Positions 52,572 through 62,431 are shown, counted from the first letter of the stretch. The stretch: 64,000 nucleotides of DNA from Reinekea sp. G2M2-21 (GCF_015687175.1 NZ_JADPQG010000002.1:62001-126000), one strand, 5' to 3'. A program made the numbers and translations. Notes: generated by a model from the sequence alone, not told the origin.

Positions 52572-54086
52572 ATGAATCTTCAACCCATCGCTGCCGGGTT
52601 AATTACGCTTTTCGCGATTACCGGCTGTGCGCAAAAAGCGACACTGAGTGATCAGGCCGCACTGCAAACCTACCCAACCGTTGCCAACCTTAAAACGGAA
52701 TTACTGGCGGCGGATTTGACGAATGTTGAAATGTTATCGCCTAAACACTACGACATGGCTAATACACGCTATGAAAAATCGTTAACGTTGGCTAAGACGA
52801 ATGACATTGCCAGCGATCAGATAGCCAGAGAAGGCATGAAGGATATTAAGCAGGCTAATGTAAACGCCAACACAGCCAGAGATGTGTTCGAAGACGTTCT
52901 GGAAGCCAGAGATAACGCAATCGAGGCAGGTGCGAAGCACTATTCCAGCGAAAAATTCACCTCGGCAGAAAAAGCGTTACTGACATTAACCACCTTGCTG
53001 GAAAACGGTGAAACCGATAAAGCCAAGGCCGGTCGGTCTCGGGTTGTAGCTCTGTACTCGGCGCTGGAACTGTCGGCCTTGAAAGGCGATTCGCTGGACA
53101 AAGCCAAGGCGGCAATTCTGTCGGCACAAAAAAATGATGTTGGCGACTACGCTCCCAAAACCATGCTCTTGGCTCAAGAAGAACTGGCTATTGCGTCCAA
53201 CACGTTAGATGCCGATCGAAACAGCACCGAAAAAGCCGATCAACACGCGAAGGTCGCGTTATATCATGTGCAACGGGCAACTGAAATTACTGAAGTGATT
53301 AAACGTTTTGATACTTCTGATTTCACGTCGGAAGACATCGTTTTATGGTATCAGGGGGAACTTAGCGATGCGGTGAAACCCGTTTACCCAGACCTGCCCT
53401 TTGATCTTGAAAACAAAGTTGTGATTAAAAGCATCAACCAAAAAGTCGCTATGTTGGCAACCAATTACACAGCGATGGAAAAGAACAAAAATGCGGTCAT
53501 CGCCAACTTAACCAAAGAGAATGACGCACTGTTGATGTCGACCAACGAGTCCACTGCCAGCATCGTCAAGGAGAAGAATCGGGAGATTGCCTCGTTAACC
53601 GCGAAGAATGCAGCCTTAGTCAGTGCATCTAGCGCCAGTGCCGTTAAAGACAAAGAAGTTGCTGCTAAATTTGTTAAAGTCCAATCGCTGTTTACCGACA
53701 ATGAAGCAGATGTCTATCGAAAAGCGGACGACATTCTCATCAACGCCCACGGTTTTCAGTTTGTCTCCGGCCGAAGTGAAATCGAATCTGAAAACTTTGC
53801 GATGATGGATAAAATTATTTCCGCCATCCGCGAATTTCCGAATTCGACGATTGTTGTTTCGGGTCATACCGATAGCCAGGGCGATGGCAACAGCAACAAA
53901 AAACTGTCTCAGGATCGTGCCGATAAGGTCGCCAAATTCTTATTGGATGTGGGTGGCATTACCTCGAACCGGATTACAGCCGTGGGTTATGGCGAGGAAA
54001 AACCCGTGTCGTCAAACGGCACCAGTGCAGGTCGGTCTTCCAACCGACGGGTAGAAATTTTCATCAACAATAACGCGGCTTTGTAA
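52572..54086 (+). CDS. OmpA-domain lipoprotein
   Basis: From ATG 52572 (MNLQPIAAG) the product is 504 residues with a lipobox (FAITGCAQ, Cys about residue 20). A long alpha-helical, coiled-coil region (about residues 60-370) is followed by an OmpA C-terminal domain (about 385-500) with FVSGRSEIE, VSGHTDSQGDG and NKKLSQDRADKVAKFL that binds peptidoglycan. DUF4398-like helices may occur at the N-terminus. It likely tethers the outer membrane to the cell wall. Its intrinsic terminator follows. Confidence 0.85.
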   Translation: MNLQPIAAGLITLFAITGCAQKATLSDQAALQTYPTVANLKTELLAADLTNVEMLSPKHYDMANTRYEKSLTLAKTNDIASDQIAREGMKDIKQANVNANTARDVFEDVLEARDNAIEAGAKHYSSEKFTSAEKALLTLTTLLENGETDKAKAGRSRVVALYSALELSALKGDSLDKAKAAILSAQKNDVGDYAPKTMLLAQEELAIASNTLDADRNSTEKADQHAKVALYHVQRATEITEVIKRFDTSDFTSEDIVLWYQGELSDAVKPVYPDLPFDLENKVVIKSINQKVAMLATNYTAMEKNKNAVIANLTKENDALLMSTNESTASIVKEKNREIASLTAKNAALVSASSASAVKDKEVAAKFVKVQSLFTDNEADVYRKADDILINAHGFQFVSGRSEIESENFAMMDKIISAIREFPNSTIVVSGHTDSQGDGNSNKKLSQDRADKVAKFLLDVGGITSNRITAVGYGEEKPVSSNGTSAGRSSNRRVEIFINNNAAL

Positions 54087-54117
54087 CGCGTCGCAACGCA
54101 CATTAATCCGTCTACAG

Positions 54118-54151
54118 AACGTCCCGAGCCCAAGGTTCGTGGACGTTTTTT
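54118..54151 (+). terminator. Intrinsic terminator after the OmpA-like gene
   Basis: AACGTCCCGAGCC, loop CAA, GGTTCGTGGACGTT forms a long stem with a T6 tract. Confidence 0.85.
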
Positions 54152-54206
54152 CTCGTATCAGCCTGACCAAAACGCCCGCGTCACGAATACAGGGATTAGG
54201 TGACAC

Positions 54207-54236
54207 AAAAAAGGGGTCCAAAGGACCCCGAAAAAA
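54207..54236 (-). terminator. Intrinsic terminator after the PTS fusion gene
   Basis: On the minus strand GGGGTCC, loop TTT, GGACCCC is followed by a T6 tract. It lies 45 bases beyond the stop of the PTS fusion gene and also gives a hairpin on the plus strand. Confidence 0.9.
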
Positions 54237-54280
54237 CACAACTCAACAACGATGAAGGTTTGCGTTACTCCAGAAAAAAC

Positions 54281-56827
54281 TTAGCCTGCATGGTGCTGCA
54301 ACAATGCCCGAACTTCGGCGGCCGTGCCTTTGCTCAATGCTGTTCGGGCAAGGAGCTTACAGTCTTCCATGTGCAGGTGACGCACTTTGTCTTTGATCAG
54401 TGCCAATGCCGGAATACCGGTCGATAACTCTGTCACACCGAGACCGATCAACACCGGTACGGCCATTGGGTCACTGGCGATGCTGCCACAGATACCCGTC
54501 CATTTACCATGTTTCTGACTGGCTTGCGCGGTCAGCTTAATCAGCGCTAATACCGCCGGGTGCAAAGCATCAACCTGAGCAGCCAGTTTAGGATGACCAC
54601 GGTCCATGGCCAGGGTGTACTGGGTTAAATCATTGGTGCCGATGGAAAAGAAATCCACTTCGGTGGCGAACTGTTCAGCCATCAGCGCGGCAGAAGGTAC
54701 TTCCACCATAATGCCGATCTCCAGATCCTCAACACCGGCTCGCTGCTGTTCTTCAAGTACCAGCGCTTTCGCCGCGCGGAATTCATCGAGGCTGGCGATC
54801 ATCGGGAACATGATGCGCGGTTTGCCCGCTCCCGCCGCCTGCAGGATGGCGCGAATCTGTTTGCGCAGCATGTGAGGTCGGTTCAACCCGATGCGAATAC
54901 CACGTTCACCCAAAAAGGGGTTTTCTTCAGCGGGCATGGGCAAGTACGCTAAGGGTTTATCACCACCGACATCCAGGGTACGGATAATACAACCGCGTTG
55001 TGCGCCAATACCGTTCAACAAACCGCGATACACGTCTGTCTGTTCTGCGAGCGACGGTTCTGACACCCGATCCATGTATAAAAATTCGGAACGCACCAGA
55101 CCTATGCCATCGGCCCCGGCCTTGGCCGCGTTGATGGCATCGGTCACGCTGCCGACGTTCGCGGCCACTTCGATGCGGACGCCATCTTCTGTTATTGCCG
55201 CTTCGTGTGCCTGGGCCTGCGCAATGTGCAATTGTCGCGCTAAGGTGTCTTGTAGCGTTTTGAAATCCGCCACCTGAGCATCGCTCGGTGCAAGCTGCAC
55301 GGTGCCTTTGAGCGCGTTCAGAATCACCCGGGTTCCGGCGGCCTGTTGTGTAATCTGCGACGGGACGTTCACCACATAGGGCAAACCCAGTGACCCGGCC
55401 AGAATCGCCGCGTGGGAGGTGGAGCCGCCCTCGATGGTAATCAGGCCAACAATGCTTTCGCGATCCAGACTGACGATTTCCGAAGGTGTAATGTCGTCCA
55501 TCACCAAAATGGTTTGCGCGTCAGCCGATACATTCTGTTCATCTACGCCCAATAAAAGACTCATGACCCGGTAGCCAACATCGGCAATATCGGTGGCGCG
55601 GGCTTTCAGCAATGGGTCGTCAAGTTCGGCCAGTTTTTTGGCCTCGGTTGTGTATGCCAGATGCCAGGCAGCCATAGCGCTGAGGCCGTCTTTAATGCCT
55701 GTCTGTGCGACGCTGATCAACGCCGGGTCATCCAACAGCTCAATGTGTGCGCTGAATACATCGGCCTGCGTCGTCAATTGGTTCTTTTGTAACTGTTCAA
55801 TCAGTTGTTGCAGCCCTTGGGTTGCCTGCGACAAGGCATACGTTAATTGCTGCTGTTCTTCGGCACTGTCGACTCCGTCGGTGGGATAACTGGGCAACTG
55901 TTTGCTGCGAACTTGTAGAAACCCCACGGCCATACCCTGCGCCGCTTTCACCCCTTGCAGTACATCGGCACTCAAGGTGCCCTGTTGCAGTAACGGCGCT
56001 TCTACCGGAAATTCTTCGTCAACTTCCTGGCCAGCCGACGCTGGGCTGACATCTTCACCCAGACCCTTTTCAACGGCTTCGACTATGGCGTTCATCGCCA
56101 GCTGTGCATCTTGGCCCGTTACCGTCACCTGCAAGGCCGTGTTTAATTTGGTTTGTAATCCCATGATGCCGGTCACACTGGTGGCCAGACATTCACGTTG
56201 ATTTAATTCGTTACGCAAGGTGACCTGCACGGGAAATTTTTTAACCACGCCGACCAACTGCGCCGCTGGACGCGCGTGCAATCCCTGTGGGTTTTTAATC
56301 ACTACGTTGGCGGTAACGGTGTCAGCACCGGTCCACTCAACGTCGTCTGCTGGCTCAGCATTGTCTGCCAGCGCGAATTCAAATAACCGATCCTGTTGCG
56401 CGATAATCTGCCGGGGATAGGTTTGTGTTTTTATCGCTTCACCGGTCGTGATTAACACCACGGTTTGCGCACTGAGGCCCTGAGCCTCAATCTGTTGCTT
56501 GTTGAACTGAATTAAAGGTTGGCCCTGAGTCACCGTTTGACCCAACGCGACTTTAGGCTCAAAGCCCTGACCTTTAAGTGTCACCGTATCAATACCGATG
56601 TGTATCAGCACTTCCACACCATCGGGCTGTTTTATGGCGATGGCGTGATGCGCATCATGCAGCTGACTGACGGTACCACTGCACGGTGCCAGCAACAGTT
56701 CACTACTGGGTTCGATCATGACACCGTCACCGACCATGCGCTGGGCAAAAACCGGATCGGCTGAGCGTTCTATCGATTGCAACGTACCGTCCAATGGCGC
56801 AGTCAGGGCTGTGTTTCGAGCGTTCAT
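54281..56827 (-). CDS. nagF: PTS multiphosphoryl transfer protein, IIA-HPr-EI fusion (NagF-like)
   Basis: The 848-residue protein joins three PTS modules. Residues about 1-150 are a IIA-Glc-type domain with the phosphorylatable His in EVLIHIGIDTVTLKGQGF. HPr follows (NPQGLHARPAAQLV, about 175-260). Enzyme I occupies the rest, with GGSTSHAAILAGSLGLP (His), CIIRTLDVGGDKPLAYLP and the PEP site region. Phosphate from PEP reaches the sugar through the IIBC gene just upstream. The domain order matches NagF of Pseudomonas for N-acetylglucosamine. The sugar is inferred. Confidence 0.92.
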   Translation of the reverse strand: MNARNTALTAPLDGTLQSIERSADPVFAQRMVGDGVMIEPSSELLLAPCSGTVSQLHDAHHAIAIKQPDGVEVLIHIGIDTVTLKGQGFEPKVALGQTVTQGQPLIQFNKQQIEAQGLSAQTVVLITTGEAIKTQTYPRQIIAQQDRLFEFALADNAEPADDVEWTGADTVTANVVIKNPQGLHARPAAQLVGVVKKFPVQVTLRNELNQRECLATSVTGIMGLQTKLNTALQVTVTGQDAQLAMNAIVEAVEKGLGEDVSPASAGQEVDEEFPVEAPLLQQGTLSADVLQGVKAAQGMAVGFLQVRSKQLPSYPTDGVDSAEEQQQLTYALSQATQGLQQLIEQLQKNQLTTQADVFSAHIELLDDPALISVAQTGIKDGLSAMAAWHLAYTTEAKKLAELDDPLLKARATDIADVGYRVMSLLLGVDEQNVSADAQTILVMDDITPSEIVSLDRESIVGLITIEGGSTSHAAILAGSLGLPYVVNVPSQITQQAAGTRVILNALKGTVQLAPSDAQVADFKTLQDTLARQLHIAQAQAHEAAITEDGVRIEVAANVGSVTDAINAAKAGADGIGLVRSEFLYMDRVSEPSLAEQTDVYRGLLNGIGAQRGCIIRTLDVGGDKPLAYLPMPAEENPFLGERGIRIGLNRPHMLRKQIRAILQAAGAGKPRIMFPMIASLDEFRAAKALVLEEQQRAGVEDLEIGIMVEVPSAALMAEQFATEVDFFSIGTNDLTQYTLAMDRGHPKLAAQVDALHPAVLALIKLTAQASQKHGKWTGICGSIASDPMAVPVLIGLGVTELSTGIPALALIKDKVRHLHMEDCKLLARTALSKGTAAEVRALLQHHAG

Positions 56828-56919
56828 GGTTTACCTGCTTTGTTTGGGCCGGTTATACATGTTGTTCGGCCAATATTGCTGTGAAAAGACCTGCCGATGG
56901 ATGGGCTGTAGCGCCTGGC

Positions 56920-56942
56920 GGCCAGAGCACACTACTCTGGCC
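56920..56942 (-). other. Intercistronic hairpin between the two PTS genes
   Basis: GGCCAGAG and CTCTGGCC pair perfectly with a seven-base loop in the 151-base gap between the IIBC and IIA-HPr-EI genes. No T tract follows on the minus strand, so it is more likely an RNA-stability or processing element than a terminator. Confidence 0.5.
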
Positions 56943-56978
56943 ACACAATTTCAAAGGGATCAACAGGTCCCGTTCAAC

Positions 56979-58409
56979 TTAAACCGCTGGGCTGAGCGAC
57001 TTCATTTCATCGGCAATGATCTCAGCCTCAGGGCCAATCACCACCTGAATGTTATTGCTGCCAATGCGTACAACGGCGGCAGCACCCAAGGCTTTGATAC
57101 CCGCTTCATCGATCACGCTGGTGTCTTTTAAGGTTAAGCGCAGACGCGTGATGCAGGCATCGATCTTGGTCATGTTATCAAACCCGCCTAACAGGCTGGC
57201 GTAGTTCAGTGCCAGGTCAGATTTGGTCGACGCTGCCGTTTTCGCAGCGGCAGGCTGCACATCAACCGGCGCAGCATCGCCAGCTACGGCAACCGCGGGT
57301 GTCACATCTTCACGGCCTGGCGTTTTCAAGTTCATCACCCGAATCAGGGTGTAGAAAATGCCAAAGTAAACGGCAAAGTAAACCAGACCCAGGACAACCA
57401 AAGTCACCGGATTTGTGGCCAGGCCCCAGTTCAGAACCATGTCGAACAGACCCGCAGAGAAGCCAAAGCCAGCCAACGTACCCAGCGCATTCGCCAGCAC
57501 CAGTGCCAAGCCGGTCAGAATAGCGTGTACCACGTAAAGCACCGGCGCCATGAACATGAACATGAACTCAAGTGGCTCAGTGATACCGGTTAAAAACGAG
57601 GTCAGTGCAACCGAGAACAATACACCACCGATCTGGTTGCGGTTTTCAGGTTTGGCGGTTAAGTACATCGCCAACGCCGCACCAGGCAAACCAAACATCA
57701 TGACCGGGAAGAAACCACTCATGAACACCCCGGCAGATGGGTCACCGGCAAAGAATCGGTTCAGGTCACCGGTAAAAACTTCGCCAGCGACATTGGTGAA
57801 ATCACCCAAGCCAAACCAGAAATACGAATTCAATACGTGATGCAGACCAAAAGGAATCAACGCGCGGTTCAGGGTTCCGTAGAGGAAGTGACCCACCGAG
57901 CCGGATTCAGCGATACCGTGGCCAAAAGCGTCGATACCGCTTTGAATGAATGGCCAGACATAACCGGCGACGAAAGCAACCACCAGAATAATCAGGCCGG
58001 TCATAATCGGCACCAGGCGCTTGCCGCTGAAGAAGCCAAGGTAACGTGGCAACTGCGTCGCGTGGAAGCGGTTGTAACTGTGCCCAGCCACGATACCGGC
58101 AATGATGCCACCAAAGAAGGACATGTTAATGTCTGGGTTGATGGTGCCGGCTGCCGCCGTCAGAATAAAGTAACCCACCGCACCTGCCAGGGCTGCAGCG
58201 CCGGCGTTGTCCTTCGACAGGCCAACGGCAATACCCATCGCAAATAACAGCGGCAGGTTGCCGAAAATCGCGCCACCGGCTTCGGCCATGAATGGAATGC
58301 CTAACAGATCGCCCTGACCCAGACGCAGTAACAATGCCGCAACTGGCAGTACTGCAATGGGCAGCATTAACGCTTTACCCAATTTTTGGAGATATCCGAG
58401 GATGTTCAT
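56979..58409 (-). CDS. nagE: PTS IIBC component, N-acetylglucosamine/glucose type (NagE-like)
   Basis: The 476-residue protein has the IIC membrane domain (about residues 1-370, with ten or so helices and the motif ITEPLEFMFMFMAPVLY). A linker rich in Ala and Pro is followed by a IIB domain (about 395-476) with the phosphocysteine in KIDACITRLRL. It lacks a fused IIA, which is supplied by the downstream fusion protein. NagE rather than PtsG is suggested by the neighbours; sugar specificity is inferred. Two operator-like repeats precede it. Confidence 0.9.
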   Translation of the reverse strand: MNILGYLQKLGKALMLPIAVLPVAALLLRLGQGDLLGIPFMAEAGGAIFGNLPLLFAMGIAVGLSKDNAGAAALAGAVGYFILTAAAGTINPDINMSFFGGIIAGIVAGHSYNRFHATQLPRYLGFFSGKRLVPIMTGLIILVVAFVAGYVWPFIQSGIDAFGHGIAESGSVGHFLYGTLNRALIPFGLHHVLNSYFWFGLGDFTNVAGEVFTGDLNRFFAGDPSAGVFMSGFFPVMMFGLPGAALAMYLTAKPENRNQIGGVLFSVALTSFLTGITEPLEFMFMFMAPVLYVVHAILTGLALVLANALGTLAGFGFSAGLFDMVLNWGLATNPVTLVVLGLVYFAVYFGIFYTLIRVMNLKTPGREDVTPAVAVAGDAAPVDVQPAAAKTAASTKSDLALNYASLLGGFDNMTKIDACITRLRLTLKDTSVIDEAGIKALGAAAVVRIGSNNIQVVIGPEAEIIADEMKSLSPAV

Positions 58410-58450
58410 AAGTTTGCCTCATTTTTCTGTTTTTGTTTGTTGTTGTATTA

Positions 58451-58467
58451 ATTCACGCTATGAATTA
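58451..58467. promoter_or_regulatory. Operator-like repeat 1 for the ROK repressor
   Basis: AATTCACGCTATGAATT is an inverted repeat (AATTCA and TGAATT) 42 bases before the IIBC start. It shares the core TACGCTATGAA/CACGCTATGAA with the second site. Confidence 0.6.
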
Positions 58468-58540
58468 TTGGCTAACACTAGCGCTGAAATGATCGTATTT
58501 CAACCAGAAAATGCAATATTTATTAGATTTTTTAAGCTAT

Positions 58541-58561
58541 ATTTTTTACGCTATGAAATAT
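58541..58561. promoter_or_regulatory. Operator-like repeat 2 for the ROK repressor
   Basis: ATTTTTTACGCTATGAAATAT has the same ACGCTATGAA core with AT-rich flanks as site 1, some 90 bases apart. The spacing would allow DNA looping by a NagC-like repressor. Confidence 0.6.
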
Positions 58562-58650
58562 ATGAACATTGTGCGTTTCTAAGTGCTTGATTTATGGTAA
58601 AAATGACCAATGACTGAAAAGCCGACGTATTTCCGACAACAGAAGGTGCC

Positions 58651-59862
58651 ATGGACAAAAATCCGGTCGCAAATCTCGACTCCGTAAAACAGTTCAATCT
58701 GGCGCGGCTGTTTAAAATCATTGTCGAGTATGGCCTCATATCCCGGACTCAGTTGGTTGACGTATCCAACATGGCCGCAGGCAGTGTCACCAAGTTGTCT
58801 CGTTTGCTGATCGACCAGGGCCTGGTGCATGAAGTGGCGCACATGGCATCGGAGCGCGGTCGCAAAGCCGTGCTGTTGGCCCCCAAATCTGACGATATCC
58901 AGATTCTCGCCGCACGGGCTGACCGGCAATATCTCTACGTAGGTCTGTGCGACCTGTCCGGAAACCTGCTGCATCGCATTTCGGTGCCGCTAAACGCGCG
59001 CAGCGAGGCAGACTTTGTTGCGCAGATCACCCAAACCCTGACTCAATTTTTAACCGACCACGTAGATCAGATTCGCCACATTATCGGGGTTGGTGTCACC
59101 ATGCCGGGGCTGGTCGATGCGGAAAACGGCGTTGTTAATTTCATGCCACACGTGCCAGTTAACCAATTGCCGTTACGCCAGCTGTTGCAGGACGCTCTGG
59201 GTTTACCCTGTTATTTGAACAGTTTCAGTTCTGCCATGGCGCTGGCGGAGAAACAGATTGGGGCTTCGTTTCACGCGAAAAACAGCCTGTTTGTCGAAAT
59301 TCACAACGGCGTCGGCAGCGGTTTGATCATCAACGATGAGTTGCACAGTGGTGCCGGTGTCGGCGAGATTGGCCACATTCAGGTCGATCCACTCGGTAAG
59401 CATTGCGTGTGTGGCAACTTTGGCTGCCTGGAAACGGTGGTGTCTGACGGCGCCATAACCCTGAACTATGCGTACCGCGCAGGTGAAACAGGCAACACAA
59501 CGCTCACGATCAAAGATGTGGTGTCGCGCGCCATTGCGCTGGAGCCCACCGCCATTGCCGTGCTCAAAGATGCGGCGGCGCACCTGGGGTCGGCCATTGC
59601 CATGGTGGTGAACGTACTGCGCCCGGACAGCATCATTCTGGCGGGCGAGATCACTCAGGCTTGGGCCATCATTGAACCGGTTATCCAACAGCAACTTAAA
59701 ACCAAGAGCTTGCAGATACAGGGTTTAAACAACGTTGCCGTAGTACGGTCAGACCTTTACGACAGCCCTTGGTACAGCGGTTACGCTCTGGTACGCCAGG
59801 CTTTGCTCAGCGGTGAACTGCTGCCCAACCTGTTGGTACCGGATCAGACTGAAACCAATTGA
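58651..59862 (+). CDS. nagC: ROK-family transcriptional repressor, NagC/Mlc-like
   Basis: The 403-residue protein has an N-terminal winged helix (LVDVSNMAAGSVTKLSRLLID) and a ROK sugar-binding domain (about 85-400). The zinc motif reads GEIGHIQVDPLGKHCVCGNFGCLE, with the sugar-contact regions GVTMPGLVD and FVEIHNGVGSG. NagC responds to GlcNAc-6-phosphate and Mlc to a PTS protein; which applies here cannot be read. It is divergent from the PTS genes and probably controls them via the two repeats. The last 19 bases overlap the convergent LysR gene. Confidence 0.9.
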   Translation: MDKNPVANLDSVKQFNLARLFKIIVEYGLISRTQLVDVSNMAAGSVTKLSRLLIDQGLVHEVAHMASERGRKAVLLAPKSDDIQILAARADRQYLYVGLCDLSGNLLHRISVPLNARSEADFVAQITQTLTQFLTDHVDQIRHIIGVGVTMPGLVDAENGVVNFMPHVPVNQLPLRQLLQDALGLPCYLNSFSSAMALAEKQIGASFHAKNSLFVEIHNGVGSGLIINDELHSGAGVGEIGHIQVDPLGKHCVCGNFGCLETVVSDGAITLNYAYRAGETGNTTLTIKDVVSRAIALEPTAIAVLKDAAAHLGSAIAMVVNVLRPDSIILAGEITQAWAIIEPVIQQQLKTKSLQIQGLNNVAVVRSDLYDSPWYSGYALVRQALLSGELLPNLLVPDQTETN

Positions 59863-60773
59863 TCCCAAATCACCTGCTGTTCCAGCTCTTGGGAGTAACG
59901 CAGAAACACATTGGCGATGGGCGATAAGGCCTTCTCGTTCGGCCAGACAAAAGACCACTGACTGGGAATCGGGAAACCGTCCACCGGCAATTTAACCACC
60001 CCTTCATCACCCCCGAAACTCAAGGCGTGAGCCGACAAAATAGTGAACCCAAGATTGGCCACCACGCAGTGCTTAATGGCTTCATTGCTTTCGATGGTCA
60101 TGCGAACCTGCAGGTCGATACCTCGTTCGTGCAGGAAGCGTTCAATGGCATGTCGGGTGCCACTGCCGGGCTCCCGCGCCAGAAACGCGTGTTGACTGAG
60201 GTCGGCGAGCGACACCTTCGTCTGTTTTGCCAGCGGATGGGAAGGCGCTGCAATGGCGATTAGCGGGTTGGGCAGAAATGCAGTTGCGCTGATATGCGGC
60301 AGATCCGGCACATGACTGAACACATAAAAATCATCTTCAGCCATGGCCAACCGTTCGATCACCTGCTCCCGGTTACCGACCTTTAACTGAACGTCGATGC
60401 CCGGATAGCGTTGACAAAAAGGCCCTAGCAAATGAGGAATGAAGTACTTCGCAGAGGTGACTACTGCCAAGCGCAACGTCCCTTTGGTTAAACCGTGCAA
60501 CTGATCCAGGTTTTCGCGCAGCGTTTCCATTTCTTGCAAAACAGCACGTGCCGACTGTACAAAAACTTCACCGGCCTCGGTAAAAACCAGTTTCTTACCG
60601 ACTTGGTCGTAAAGCCGGATATCGTTCTGCTCACTCAATTTTTTCAACTGCATCGACAAAGTCGGCTGTGTCAGGTTTAGTGTTTCGGCGGCTTTACTGA
60701 TCGACCCACACTGATAGACCGCCAACAGTATTTCGAACTGTCGCAACGTGCCCAACCGGTTTACGCTCATCAC
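59844..60773 (-). CDS. LysR-family regulator, CbbR/CysB-like
   Basis: The 309-residue product has a LysR winged helix (RQFEILLAVYQCGSISKAAETLNLTQPTLSMQLKKL region) and an effector domain (GTLRLAVVTSAKYFIPHLLGPF). The VTSAKYFIPHLLG signature matches LysR proteins of the CbbR group. It is divergent from the gene at 60880, and a palindrome lies between them. Start choice: two adjacent Met codons. Confidence 0.9.
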   Translation of the reverse strand: MMSVNRLGTLRQFEILLAVYQCGSISKAAETLNLTQPTLSMQLKKLSEQNDIRLYDQVGKKLVFTEAGEVFVQSARAVLQEMETLRENLDQLHGLTKGTLRLAVVTSAKYFIPHLLGPFCQRYPGIDVQLKVGNREQVIERLAMAEDDFYVFSHVPDLPHISATAFLPNPLIAIAAPSHPLAKQTKVSLADLSQHAFLAREPGSGTRHAIERFLHERGIDLQVRMTIESNEAIKHCVVANLGFTILSAHALSFGGDEGVVKLPVDGFPIPSQWSFVWPNEKALSPIANVFLRYSQELEQQVIWDQLVSV

Positions 60774-60791
60774 TCACTCCATTGTAAAAAG

Positions 60792-60808
60792 CTTATAGAA
60801 ACTATAAG
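60792..60808. promoter_or_regulatory. Perfect palindrome, likely LysR binding site
   Basis: CTTATAG, AAA, CTATAAG lies 19 bases from the LysR start and 72 bases from the divergent gene. LTTR boxes have this T-N11-A, dyad form. Confidence 0.65.
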
Positions 60809-60879
60809 AAACATCTAGTTTTCTTGATACGTATCTTGCCACAAACTGGTTTACATCACAGACCTACGGAGGAATCGTG

Positions 60880-61398
60880 ATGAAATCATTTCATGCCCTG
60901 CTACCGATGAATGCCCAATCTGCTCTGGATTCACGCTACGCCGACGCGCTGGCGCATCTCAATGAACGTCACGCAACTGTCCACCTGATCATGCATCACA
61001 CACCCACGGCCCGCCTAAACGGCCAAAACAATAGTCTTCGGAATTACCAGGAACAAACCGAACGCATGGGGCAGTATCTGAAATACGAAACCATGGATCG
61101 GCAGGTGATGAAGATACAGGCCGAGTATCCCAACCTGATGTTTGCCTACCACGTCACCAGCTTCCCATTACAGCAATTCCTGACGCGGCTGCAGGACGAC
61201 GCTGAAGTGCAGTTGATCATTATTGACGAACCGGTGCTGGATAACTTTGATGGTCCGGAAGGCCATCCCCTGGCGTTTGTGCAATCGTTACAGGACATAC
61301 CGGTATGGCGCATTGAAGACTGCGACGATGATGCGGCCACCACAGACCACCCCTATCTGAGACAACGCAGTCAGTCGTCACTGTCGCTGTCTAACTGA
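60880..61398 (+). CDS. Hypothetical protein, 172 residues, possibly universal-stress-fold
   Basis: From ATG 60880 (after GGAGG) a soluble protein begins MKSFHALLPMNAQSALDSRY. Alternating beta and alpha segments (ATVHLIMHHTP, VQLIIIDEPVLDNF) resemble a universal-stress or nucleotide-binding alpha/beta fold, but I see no glycine motif. A GTG one codon upstream is possible. It is divergent from the LysR gene and probably its target. Confidence 0.7.
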   Translation: MKSFHALLPMNAQSALDSRYADALAHLNERHATVHLIMHHTPTARLNGQNNSLRNYQEQTERMGQYLKYETMDRQVMKIQAEYPNLMFAYHVTSFPLQQFLTRLQDDAEVQLIIIDEPVLDNFDGPEGHPLAFVQSLQDIPVWRIEDCDDDAATTDHPYLRQRSQSSLSLSN

Positions 61399-61539
61399 TG
61401 ACAAAATGGCACTAAACCGCCCCGGCACGCGGGCGGTTTAGCATCGGCAACGTTAAACCAAGTCGATCCTTCGCGCGCCCCTGTTGGGTAGTGCCATTCC
61501 TTTGTACACTGCAGGGCTTTAATAACAACAAGCATCGCC

Positions 61540-62286
61540 ATGCAACTGCACACGCTTAAAGGCTACATTCAAAATATTTATCTGGTGGAGTACCCACACG
61601 GACTGTTGCTGCTGGACGGCTGTTGCCGCTGCGACATTCCCACCATTACTCGGTTTATTCGCGAAACCTTGCAGCGACCATTAACGGACTTAAAGCTTGT
61701 GGTGGTAACACACATGCACCCGGACCACGCAGGCGCGGCACACGCCCTGCGCAAACTCAGCGGTTGCCAAGTGGCCACCGGCGTGGCGGACAAACCCTGG
61801 TACGCGGGTCCGAGCGGACGACTGATGCACCTGACGGATGTGTTGCTGAGCTGGTACGTTGCCCACCGTACCGGCAAACCCATTAAGAACATGTGGTATG
61901 CGCCGGTACTGCGACCAGACTGTGTACTGGCCGATCAGCAAACGCTGCCTGGCTTTCCCGAATGGCGCGTCTACGAAACCCATGGCCACACCGACCGGGA
62001 TATTTCCCTGCTGCATGAGCCGACACACCGCATCTACGTGGCCGACCTGATTGTGAAAGTGCGCGATAAGTTCATCACGCCGTTTCCGCTGTTTCACCCT
62101 AACCGGTATCGCGAATCCGTTGCGCGGGTGACCGCACTGGCACCACATTATGTGCTGTTAGCACACGGGGGCGAGCTGCAAACCACGCCCGACCACCCTT
62201 GTTTTTCAGTACATACGCCCGCATTGCCCAGAACGCACTGGCGAGCGGTGAAGTATCGCTTCCGGCAAATGCTGCAGCGAAGTTAG
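61540..62286 (+). CDS. Metallo-beta-lactamase-fold hydrolase
   Basis: The 248-residue protein has the metal motif THMHPDHAG (about residue 68), a further His in ETHGHTDRD, Asp in RIYVADLIV and a final His in VLLAHGGEL. It should bind two zinc ions in a cytoplasmic hydrolase. Substrate unknown; glyoxalase II-like thioesters and lactones are common in this family. The gene starts at ATG 61540. Confidence 0.85.
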   Translation: MQLHTLKGYIQNIYLVEYPHGLLLLDGCCRCDIPTITRFIRETLQRPLTDLKLVVVTHMHPDHAGAAHALRKLSGCQVATGVADKPWYAGPSGRLMHLTDVLLSWYVAHRTGKPIKNMWYAPVLRPDCVLADQQTLPGFPEWRVYETHGHTDRDISLLHEPTHRIYVADLIVKVRDKFITPFPLFHPNRYRESVARVTALAPHYVLLAHGGELQTTPDHPCFSVHTPALPRTHWRAVKYRFRQMLQRS

Positions 62287-62431
62287 CTATTCCCATAACA
62301 CAACGTTCGCAACCACTCAGGTGCTACCCAAAGTGACCTCATTGCTACTTTGATGACAGTGCTGGGGTTTCAGGTGGCCATGCGTATTCTTACTTGTGCA
62401 ATGCAGGTCATTGCTGCCAAGGAGAACGCAC

